From Lucinisca nassula (taxonomy: Eukaryota; Mollusca; Bivalvia; Lucinida; Lucinidae), in the NCBI GenBank assembly GCA_963580285.1, contig OY757021.1, positions 91,747,221 to 91,811,220 on the forward strand: a DNA stretch of 64,000 nt. Reading direction: 5' to 3'. How positions within the stretch are numbered: position 1 is the first letter of the stretch; each line of letters begins with the position of its first letter. Position numbers and translations under genes: made by a program. Positions 44,601-56,600 of this stretch are shown here, piece by piece. Below the pieces are notes generated by a model that searched no databases, was not told the origin of the DNA, and saw only the letters and a list, made by a program, of their open reading frames with translations.

Positions 44601-47600
44601 TTTGTCATTGCTACATGTATTATACCAGCAGCACGTAACACAACAAGTTATAGACAAAGACGTCCAGGAAAAGCCACGATCAAAGATTTCAACCTACCAA
44701 TGGCCTACAAGACCGTGTGTCCATTCAATCAATCTTGTTTTAGCATTTTAGTCGAATTCGATTGATAGTAAATATGAATTCAACAATTTGATATGTCTGT
44801 ACACTTGGGTTTAATTCTACAGCGTCAAATTTGACAGCGTTGAATTCTACAAAAATGATTACATGGACACAGCATTATACAAAGAAATGTGTAATATCTG
44901 AAGAATAGAAGTTAAGGCAATGATCAGGAATCGATACAATTAATCCACAGCTCCAGTCCATCACGACAACATACATATATAATTTTGATTCCTTTGAAAC
45001 CCACGTTAATATAGTAAAACTGGGGTTTACAGGGATAAACCTTATTTTTCTTACTTCTCCTCTAAAATATAAATTGTGGGTACTCGTTAGAACCGCCTCG
45101 ATGAGGCGGTTCTAACGAGTGCCCACAATCTATATTTTGAGCAGAAGTAAGAAAAATGTCACAATTTTCCTCTTAACCTTTTCAATTTTTCGAAGGCAAA
45201 AATTATATTGTATTTGTATAGGCGTGTTTTCGTAATGAGATTCTTTGTATTTAACTACAATTGCTGCATCTGCTCGTGACTGAGCTGGATTGCATACGAA
45301 ATTACATGACTCGGATCAATCATGCTATGATACTGATTATTTAAAACGATTGATCTGGTAGAAATACTCTGTGTTATGCAATGTTCAATCATTTTAGCAG
45401 ATTCGATCAGGCACTTTTTTCCGAAACTTTATCAGTTTCTGTGTTTCTAAGACTTGTTTTTTGGTGTCTGGTAGTGGGGGAGATCCCAAGAAATAGCATC
45501 CTCAAAAAACGTTATCTTAGAAAATAGAAGTGAAGGCGATACAATTAACCCACAGCTCCCATTCAGAGACCCCAAAGGGAAGGAAATACAAGCATGAAAC
45601 AACTTGACTCTTATGGAAGCATCGATAGCGGAAAGCCAAAAGGACAGTTACTTTCCCACAAAATGGCCAATTGGCTATCCAAAACAAAATAATATAAGCG
45701 ATTCAAAAAGAAAAATAAACCGCGACAGGAGAACCGCCCTGGAACCGTCATTGAAACGAATTCCACTGGGGGCTGAAATCGAATTTACGTGGCCACAATC
45801 CTCGCCCTTACTTCCGTCGCGATTTAGACAAATACTTTGTTCAGTCCGCATGAAGGCCTCATAACTCATCAGTGCAACATCTCCGTGAACACAAAATTAA
45901 AACAACCACAGAGATGAAACAACATGAGGACTCGACAGCAAGAAACCACTGAAATGCTGGAGCAAAAGAAGACCAACAGTTAGACTCCGATGGGCCAGAA
46001 CATTTGCAATGTGGTTCCTTGGTTTTGTTACACAATTATATTTAATAGACTCCACTTATCATCGTGAAAACACGCCTATATAATTGTGACCCCCTTGGAC
46101 CCCACTTTTATATATTACAGGGGTAAACCGTTTTTTTTTTTCTTATTTCTGCTCTAAAATATAGATTGTGGGTACTCGTTAGAACCGCCTCGATAAGGCG
46201 GTTCTAACGTGTACCCACAGTGTATATTTTGAGCAGAAATAAGAAAAACAAGTGGTTTTCAAGCATGAATGGTCATGTGTTCATAGCTATGGAACAGTAT
46301 TAAGGTAAAAACTCCATTATGCAATGTGCACTCACAATATGAATTGTTGAAACCGCATTTTGAATTATGAAACTTTCCGTATCTAACTACTTTATTCGAA
46401 TATGCAACATGCACATTCTAATTTGAGACCTTTGTGTTTCAATATGGCATTTGGACGTCCTATTTTGCATTATTCAGTTTCGATTCCGCTGTGGTTAGAA
46501 GGGGTACCAGTCACTGAGTTGTCGATAACGTTCGGTAATGTCCGTGGATTTCCCGTATATTTTTCGATGACAAGCGTCCGTTTGAGAAGATTGCATTCGC
46601 TTTTGCAGGGGCCAAATTCAAGCCAGCAGCGATAAATTTTATCCAGCTATATAATAATTCGGATATTAATTATAATGTGTACGTTTGCATCTTTAAAATA
46701 AATTTTACAGGGCGGTTCCTTATCTATATATTTATGAAAAAAAGGATTTTTATTTAAAAGTTAATACTTGTTTGACGAAGGGGAAAATACTCAATAGTTG
46801 AACATTTACTAAAATAAATTACCATGAAGGATTGGTTTGTGCCGAATCCGTGGATTTGAGATGAGCAGTTATTGTTAAAATTGATTAATTCATACAATTT
46901 TCATAAATCTGATCCTTCTGATGTGTTACTTATAAAGATATTAGTAACTAATTTCAACCTCACTCAAAACTCAAATGTTGGGATATTATAGAAGTATGGA
47001 TATGTCCGCATACCCTCAATTCCCATTATAATTCTGAAATACATTAATATGAACAGTACTTTCTCATTTCTCAGACCCGATCCACAACCATAGAACAATC
47101 ACAGCTGTTCAATTCATATGTCCGTCCTTCCGTCTTCATAAGTTATACTGGGGCAGGATAGCTTTCATCCAATAGAATCATAACGCGAAAATATTAGCTG
47201 GACGTCTTCAGTTCGTCCGTCCGTCTGTCTTCAGCCAGCAAAACCTTGCTAACCAACCTACTACATATTTCTTCAAGTTCTACATGCAAAGATTTGGCAA
47301 ATGGAGTGGCTGAATCCAAACTATTTTGTACTTACATGTATATCCATGGTCTACACCAAAGTTTTTTCTTCTTCTTGTTTTATTACAGTTAGACCGCGTA
47401 CAGCGTACCCAGGTTTACCTGGCGGAACTTAACGGCATTATTTATTTATTTATTTACTAACTTATTATTAAAATTACAGAATCTAGAAAAAAACAACATT
47501 TTTTTGTTTTTGATGCAATAGAAAAACACTCCTACTTTGTACATTTTACCGCCGAAAAATACAACAACAAAAATTGTAAGATGAAAAGTCGTGATATTTT

Positions 47601-50600
47601 TCTGACTGTTGCTTAAAATATACATTGTGGGTACACGTTAGAAGCGCCTCTTCGATGCGGTTCTAACGAGTACCCACAATCTATATTTTAGAGTAGAAAT
47701 GAGAAAAATAATGTTTACTCCTGTAAATCCCAATTTTACTATATAAAAGTGGGATCAAGTGTGTGTCTGGGGGGGGGGGGGTGTGGGGGGGGGGGGGGTC
47801 AGAATTATAAAGATGTGTTTTTATGGCGGGATGCGCTTGATATGTGAGTGTGTTTTTAGTTTTACGTCTCACCAACAGCTAAGGTTATACGGAGATGGGA
47901 ACTGGGTTTAAAGACATCCGAAATTCTGGAGAAGCCCGGGATCGATCTTGCGATCCCTGGTTAACGAGGCTAGTAGCATAACCACTACACCACAGAGGCT
48001 TCCAGCGCTTGAAATGTTACATTGTAGCAGGTGCGGGTTTTCCGCCTGCACTCCGGTATGAAAAGAATTTGCTTCGCGTTGTGTTTTGTTAAAAAAGTGG
48101 AAACCTTTGCGTTTTGTCACCTGAAGCCAAAAATCTAGGATAAAAAGTCAGATAGTTTTCTATTTTCTTAATGAATACATTTAACACAAACAGTTACGAA
48201 CATCTATATAAACATATGTCACAACAAACAGGGAATCAGACCCCCGGCCAGCGGGGCTTGAAGAAATAGATGGGCTGCATGAACTGAAACAGACCCGCAC
48301 ACCAGTACTGGTAAACCGCTTAGAGGATCTAAGTCTACCGAGGCAAAGCGGTGCTTATAAATCCTATTGGTTTCATTGGGCGACAGGGCTTTGAGATGTC
48401 ATTTCATCTCAGTGTCGGGTAAAAGTCCCACAAAAGTGGAAGCAACGTCTCCAAAATGACCTATACTGTGTTGACGGTGACGTTAAACATCAAATCAAAG
48501 ACCAGAACCAAAATGCCTAGTTTTAGAAATTCCGTTGGATATGCCCTAAATCAATTAAATGTTAACGTTAGAGGGAACGTAAGTCGTAGTACATCTGAAA
48601 GCACTTTCACAAAAGAGAGTTGTAACTATGTTTGCTTTCTTTATTTTTATATAATTTTTCCTTATTTTTTTCTGCAATGTGAAAGTAAGAGATACAGTCT
48701 GGTATGTTTGCTTTCAGGTGAGCAGTCTCTCCAAGGTCTACACGACATTGGACAGGAGCCTTTCTGTGCCGTACAAAATTATTATTAGTATTTACAACAA
48801 AGGAGCAGTCTCTATAAGGCTGTTTTCATGGCCACAACCGATTTCCTTTAAACTTTGTAGCTTCGAATTGGTACATATTGGCTGTCTAATGGTGAACTTT
48901 TAGACTCTTTGGTCCACTGGTTTTTGTTGTATACTCTATTAAAGTGGGTTGGGTAATATCACCCCATCAAGGGTATACCAACAAAAATGCTATTATTTTT
49001 GTTCAAAGTGCATGACTGGAGGCGATGTTTGCCGTATGCTTACTACCCTTTTAGGCATAACAGACGGTGATAACAGTCTTATAAATATCAAACAAGAGAA
49101 GAGTTTATACGCGCTTGTAAGTTGTACCCAAATATCAGTAATTTTTATTCCCCAACTTTACGAAAAACCACAACACCTTTACAGTTTTCAACTTATTTCA
49201 AAGATCTTTCATTAATATAATGTTGATGTAATAGTCATTCTAGGTATATGTCAGAATTATTGTTAGTTCATAAAACTTAATGAGTTACCTGCCCCTGAAA
49301 TTGGATTTTACCCAATTTTTAAATCGGAGTGATTTATCCGTTTGTAGTACTCACAACTTCATTTGAAAGTGAATAAACCGATTCCATGCAAATATTATTA
49401 AATAGATGTGGACAAGGAAGTCATTTAATTTAATAGTGCATGCTAGTATTTCTTTTTTTTTTTTTTTTTTTTTTTTTGTTATTTATGAACTCTTAATTTC
49501 CAGGTGCAAATTGAACATTTGTCAACTGTCAAACATTTTTGACCACCAAAGCAGGCTTTGCTCATGTTGTGGAACCTCATTCTAGACTGATACTGTGCTT
49601 AAATATAAGCCTGTATGATCTCACGACTTGTTTAAGAATTTGTTAATTTAGTGATCTTCCTCTGAATCGCTAGATATACTCCATGTGTTAACAGCAGCAT
49701 CATAAACAAAATCAATATGTTTCCGGCTTGGTTTTGCTTCACTATTTTCTGTTTTGTTCTGGTAATATCCAAAATACCAGAGAACAGAAGCCACATGTGC
49801 GCAACACCCCACGGTACGAGCTCCACTTCTGCACCCACAATACCATCCAGTGATTGGGTTCAGTCCTTGAGTATATTCAACCCACATGTTATATGTTTTA
49901 TTAGACGTGTGGCGATAACGTATCTGTGCTTTGATAACACCATCTTCTTCTTTGTGTGCCATTATCTCATATGATCCATTGTCGTAAAAATGTTCATCTG
50001 TGTAGGATTTGGCTTGTTTCAGCTGGTATATACCAAGTTTCAAATCCCTGAGGTCATCCACAGTCATCTCTGGGAAATTCTCAAGTTTCTCATCATCGAT
50101 CTTTTTCCAAATAACCCGTTTTTTATCCCAGCCATTTTTTGTCGCGCCTGCTATTAGCATGGCGCGATATAGGCGCCCGGTTTTCCGTCCGTCCGTTCGT
50201 CAAGGCGTCAACATTTGCGACCACCCTAGCGTTCACCCTAATGGTCAAGTTTATTTCTCAAGAACTATAAGAGCTTCATTAATGATACTTGGTACAAACT
50301 TGTATCTGGGGATGACAACTTAAATGCAAGCATCCATATTTGACCTTGACCTACAGTTCATGGTTCACTGACCTTGTAAAACATTGCGACCACCCTAGCT
50401 TTCACCCTAATGGTCAAGTTTATTTCTCAAGAAGAATAAGAGCTTTATTAATGATACTTGGTACAAACTTGTACCTGGGGATGGTAACTTAAATGCAAGC
50501 ATCCGTATTTAACCTTGACCTATATTTCATGGTTCACCGACTTTGTAAAATATTGCGACCACCCTAGCGTTCACCTTAATGGTCAAGTTTATTTCTCAAG

Positions 50601-53600
50601 ATTTATAAGAGCTTCATTAATGATATTTGGTGCAAACTTGAATCTGGGGATGGCAATTTAAATGCAAGCATTCATATTTGACCTTGACCTAAATTTCATG
50701 GTTCACCCTAGCGTTCACAGTAATGGTTAACCGGCCCCGATAGCTCAGTTGGTAGAGTGTCCGCTCCGGGAAACGAGAGGTCACGGGTTCGATCCAGGGC
50801 CGCGACATACCAAAGTCGTTAAAAATGGTACTAGCTGCTCCTCGCTTGGCACTCAGATTTACGGGGTAGAGATAGGACTGGTCGACCCAGTGCCAGGATA
50901 ATGTGACTGGGTGTGGTATCATGTAATGTGTCTGGGACATGATACTTCACTGAGGCAGCATTATAAAAGTGAGCATTGAGCTCCCTGTCGCAACCAGACA
51001 CCGTCGTGATATGACTGAAAAATTGTTAAAAGCGACGTTAAACCGGAATTCACACACACACACACACAGTAATGGTTAAGTTCATTTCTCAAGAATTATT
51101 AGAGCTTCATTAATGATACTTAGTACAAGCTTGCATTTGAGAATGGGATCTTTTGAGTAAGCATCTATGTTTGACCTTGACCTACATATCATGGTTCGAT
51201 GACTTTGCGCCCCCACAGGCGGGACATAGCCTTCGGCGGAATTCTTGTTACAACCTTATCCTGCAGCTTATCTGGAGTTTTTGCTAGGGCCATCATATTT
51301 CTAGCAATTTCTTTGCCTGAATCTTTGCTTGTTACCAACATATGGTATTTTACTATTGGATATTTTGTTTCTAAGGCCTTCCACTTTGTAATTCTCCAAT
51401 TAGCTGATTCGACAACCTTTCTCACCTTGTACCTAGCCTTGAATCTTTGCTTGTTACTAAAGGTGGTCTTAATGCATTGCACAATGAGCAAACAATCCTT
51501 ACATAGTCGCCAATATATGGTATTTGACTATTGGGCGTTGTGTTGCTAAGGGCTTTCCACTTTTTAATTCTCCCATTAGCTGATTAGACAACCCATCTCA
51601 CCTTTGTAACTAGCCTTGACTCATTCGCCTCTTCAGTTGTATGTTGCTTCTGAGATTTGTTTAGGAAGTGAGGCATATGAGAATTGATTCCAAAATCCTA
51701 TATCTATAGCATCCCTGAAGCCGCGGTCTACAACGAGAACATCATCTTCTTCAAACCAGTCAGTAATATTTTCTGCATTAGTCTTTAACATGTGTTCGGT
51801 AATCTTAGCATCTGTGTTTTTCCCATCTGCAAGATATGGTCCCATCACAGTCAAAATGTAGCCATCAGTGGTCACAAGCATCATAGGTTTCAGCAAAGGC
51901 TGTCCTTGATGTACGGAATAAGTTCATCTCTGAAATGAGTAGTTTCCACTCTTCTCAATATATATGTATGTTCCATCAGCCACTGCGATTGCAACATCAG
52001 AATTTGAATCCCCAAATAGGACATTAGCAAAAGTTGATGTATGATTCAGGGATGTTAGAGAAATACTAAAGGGTTATGAAATCAATTCTCATATGCTTCA
52101 CTTCCTAACCAAATCTCAAAGGCAATATACGACTGAAGAGGCGAATGATTCAAGGCTAGTTACAAAGGTGAGATGGGTTGTCTAATCAGCTAATGGAAGA
52201 ATTAAAAAGTGGAAAGCCCTTAGCAACACAACGCCCAATAGTCAAATACCATATATTGGCGACTATGTAAGGATTGTTTGCTCATTGTGCAATGCATTAA
52301 GACCACCTTTAGTAACAAGCAAAGATTCAAGGCTAGGTACAAGGTGAGAAAGGTTGTCGAATCAGCTAATTGGAGAATTACAAAGTGGAAGGCCTTAGAA
52401 ACAAAATATCCAATAGTAAAATACCATATGTTGGCGACTATGTAAGAATTGTTTGCTCGTTTTGTAATGTGTTTAGACCACAAGGACTAAACCCAATCAC
52501 TGGATGGTACTATTGGTGAAGAAGTGGTGCTTGTACCGTGGGATGTTGTGCTCATTTGCTTGCTAGCATGCACTATTAAATCAAATGACTTCTTTGTCCA
52601 TATCTATTTAATTATATTTGCATGGAATCGGTTTATTCACTTCCAAATGAAGTTGTGAGTACTACAAACGGATAAATGCACTCTGATTTAAAAAAATGGG
52701 TAAAACCCAATTTCAGGGGAAGGTAACTCATTAAGTTTTTTGAACTAATAATAATTCTCACATATACCTAGAATGACTATTACATCAACATTATATTTAT
52801 GAAAGATCTTTGAAATAAGTTGAAAACTGTAAAGGTGTTGTGGTTTTTCGTAAAGTTGGGGAATAAAAATTACTAATATTTGGGTACAACGTACAAGCGC
52901 GTATAAACTCTTCTCTTGTTTGATATTTATAAGACTGTTATCACCGGCTGTTATGCCTAAAAGGGTAGTAAGCATACGGCAAACATCGCCTCCAGTCATG
53001 CACTTTGAACAAAAATAATAGCATTTTTGTTGGTATACCCTTGATGGGGTGACATTACCCCAACCACTTTAATAGTGTATACAGCAAAAACCAGTGGACC
53101 AAAGAGTCTAAAAATTCACCATTAGACAGCCAATATGTACCAATTTGAAGCTACAAAGTTTAAAGGAAATCGGTTGTGGCCATGAAAATAGCCTTATAGA
53201 GACTGCTCCTTTATATTTTAGAGGTGCAATGGCCTGAACACATTTGCGATATATTTAGATAAAACTTGGACACAAAATAAATACAGCAAAGTTCATTCCT
53301 GGTCTGACATATAAAATATAAACTATGTGTCAATGATTTTATCGGGAAGGGTGTAGTGTCCCCAAATCATCCGTTTCATGCCACTCGTTTCTCTCACTCC
53401 TCCGTGTCACCAATACGCTTGGAGATTTTTTTTTTTGGTATCTGCGGACGTTTACGGGAAAGTACGAAAGAACGACCACAGCGCCACTGAACGAGAATAA
53501 TGAGAACTAGAAGAAGCAGAAGCGGAATTACAAGTTGCAAAATAGGACGAGGAACAGAAAGATAACTACACAAATTCCAAAATCAGACTACAAAAATGAA

Positions 53601-56600
53601 TATCATAATTGCAGTGTTGCACAATCGTAACTGAATATAGCATAACAGAATATCCAAATTGCAAATGCCAGTGACATGATATTAAATTGCAATCTCAATG
53701 TTGCATAATTGAGTTTTTACCTAAATCCTTTTCCATACATAGCTTTTACTAAACAATGTATAGTTTTCTGCTATTATGCCAGTTTAAAGTGTGCAGCACA
53801 TCTTCTTTTGTCTTGTTTCAGGCAGCCTTATTCAACATGCTTTCGGAAAAATCGTATAGTTTCTTTATACTTGACCCGGTAAGTATAAATAAAAATCACG
53901 ATGGCATAAGTATAACACACCATTTTTCGTTTTTATTTTTACGGCCCTTTCAAGATTATTTCACTTATTTCAGAACCAGCCGTTAATCAGAGGTGGACGA
54001 GAACCGGAGAACCTGGAGAAAAATCACCTCATCTTCCGCTTTAGAACTTGGCTGCTTACTGCAGGGGTCGAGAAAGAACTCCGATTTTCCGTCCGTCCAT
54101 TCGACAATTCGTCAGTGCGTTTGTCAATCCGTCAATATATTTGCGACAACCCTAGCGTTCACCCTAATGTTCAAAACAGAAGTGAAGGCAATGATCAGGA
54201 ATCGATACAATCACCCCACACCTCCCATCTATTTCCCAAGTACTATAAAAGCTTCGTTAATGATACTTGGTACAAACGTTTATCAAGGGATGTCAACTTT
54301 AATGCAAGCACCCACATTTTACCTTGACCTACATTTGATGGTTCACAACATTTGCGAATTATTGCGTCAACCCTAGCTCAATTTTATTTTGCAAGAGCTC
54401 CAATAAATGATTGCATCTAGGAATGACAACTTTTCAGTTTGCAACATACATCTTTTACCTTGACCTACATTTCATGGTTCTTTGAATTTATTCCCACACA
54501 GGCGCGACATAGCCTTCGGTGGCATTATTGTTTCGTATTCATATCTTAAACCCTTATACCGCTGATCACGGCATCTGTTACTTTTGCAAACAGTGTATAT
54601 CCAGATCAGATGGCTTCTGAAATCTGATCAGGATCTACACTTTTTGACATACAGTTTGTGAATTTGTAGGAATAAATCACATCCAGTAATCTGATTGGTT
54701 CAAAGTCGGAAATGGGTGTGGCTTAATACTTTTTTCAGCGGGATATGTGTGAAAAACATGAAGTTCCGAACTGTACTCTTCGTTCTTTGAATTTAGACAT
54801 GCACATTCTTTTTAAGGGGAATGGGAACTCTTGGCAGATTTTTCCGCCATTTTTCAAAGGGAGACCGCTTTCGGGACTTCCTGTTCGCTGTTCTATAAGC
54901 CCTGTCCCACTGAAAAAGGGGTCTACTCTTAAAGGAAAGCATTTGCTCCTCAGGAGCAAATGCTTTCCTTTCAGAATTGGCCCCTTTTGACATGGGGGTT
55001 GGGAATTGACCCCTTTTGACATGGGTGACAAAAATACTTTTGCAGGAGTTGCCTCCCCTGAAGCTGTTCCCATTCCTCTTAAAAGATGGTTTTAGTCAAA
55101 ATCATTACTAGGATGGCAAACAGTATTGATCCTGTTGAGACGGTTCTTAACCCTTTTTGTACCAAATGGAATCTTCCACACTATATATAGCAGGATTCCA
55201 TTTCAAAATTTAGGGGTGTCAGATTGTGTTTTCTTCAAACTTGATTTGGAAAATGGCTGAACTTTTTGCAAACAGTGTTGGCCCTGATCAGAAGCCGCGT
55301 TCTGCGGCGTCTGATCTGGGCCTGCACTGTTTGCCCTGGTACCCGTTTTGGGGTAGCCGGTACTAAATGGGTTAAAACCGCTGTTTGCATAGGTATATAT
55401 GTATGTAACAGCCGACATAGTTTCAAGGGTAAAGTAAAATCCAGTATATCTAAGGGAATTATATGCTCCTGTACAATCACAAATGAAGCAGTGCCTTCAA
55501 GACAAAAACATCAAGAAGTGAGGGCTTTTATCAGCCTGAGCACCAAGTCTTCTGACCAAAGTCTTCGATGTTGCTGTTAGATAGCCATGGTGCAGGATAC
55601 CAGCGACGACATTGATTGGGCTGCATATATGCATATAAACGTATATAAACATATATCTTTTCACGTGTGCATTTATGTTTATCGAGCTGATCGTTAATAT
55701 TTCATTAGTCCTGAGAATCATAAAGAAACCATCAAAAATAACAAGAAAACAGAGATCGCCTTGGATCCGTTGCAAATTCTGCATTGAAGACTGAGAAGAA
55801 CGTTATAATACCCCAATTTTCATCCCACCTATGATGTCTTTAAGAGAAGTGTCACTGATGAGGCCTTATTGGTGGACATTACCTAGTATATCACAGGGCG
55901 TCTGATACTTGACTTTTATTCTGGTGTGTGATTTCTTTGTATCCAAAGAACACAATTATAACTTTTTGTTTTTTCAGGTTAGATGCTTCAGTTTTGCAGT
56001 GAATTAGAAAACCCACCATTTTCTGTGTGCATGTATTTGCATTCCATATATCGTTATAGAGTCAGATATCTAACGTTTTCGTTATGTAGGGTATAAATGG
56101 GGCGCTCTACAATCAGAGACCTTCATGTCAACGTCTTTTTCAAGAAGCTAGACTAAGAAAACGTTTGTCTTTCCCGCTATTTTACGATCACCGCGACAAC
56201 GTCGCGTTATTGTGTGCGTCACTTTTTGCAGCAAGATCGAATCCTTTTAGCGCCATTTACCACATGCCATTTTAAATCAATATTATCTTTTTTTTTCAAT
56301 AATGAAATCCTACATACAAAGAAAAGATATGCAAATAGAGACCCAGACATTTAGCAAAGAAAGTATTTCGCGTTAATATGACGAATCTGTTTGGTTTGAA
56401 GCGCAACGACAAAAAGCTTCATTGTATTTCGCTATTATTTGAACGTCAAAAGACATCAATTTTGTTGCGGGAAACAAAGGCCCTAGATTGCAATGTTGCG
56501 TCAGACAATATGCGCACAAACGCTCGGGTGTTAACCCCTTAATGGCTTTTCAGGTATATCTCACCGACGCATGTATACCGACTGACGTTGTACCCGAAAA

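Larger units (their letters stand above)
48799..53212. mobile_element. 4.4-kb inverted-dimer DDE/SWIM transposon (intron 4)
   Basis: The outer ends AAAGGAGCAGTCTCTATAAG (48799) and CTTATAGAGACTGCTCCTTT (53193-53212) begin long inverted arms (about 48799-49460 and 52555-53212). Inner arms are also inverted (about 51330-51690 and 52082-52450, plus a remnant of the SWIM region at 52483-52560 on the opposite strand). Only ~390 bp in the middle (51690-52080) is single copy. The right arm lacks most of the SWIM reading frame. This is what a head-to-head dimer with one arm deleted would look like. A tandem-repeat element with a SINE inside it fills 50160-51240. Confidence 0.75.

Noticed and set aside
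50733..50806. tRNA gene
   Set aside because: A and B boxes are present but the sequence is the head of a SINE with target duplications and a second copy at 11765-11838.
53974..54090. Possible extra receptor exon after a TTATTTCAG acceptor ([20 protein letters not shown])
   Set aside because: Exon 5 to exon 6 already gives the expected family order in phase; the frame runs into a tandem-repeat element and has no donor.
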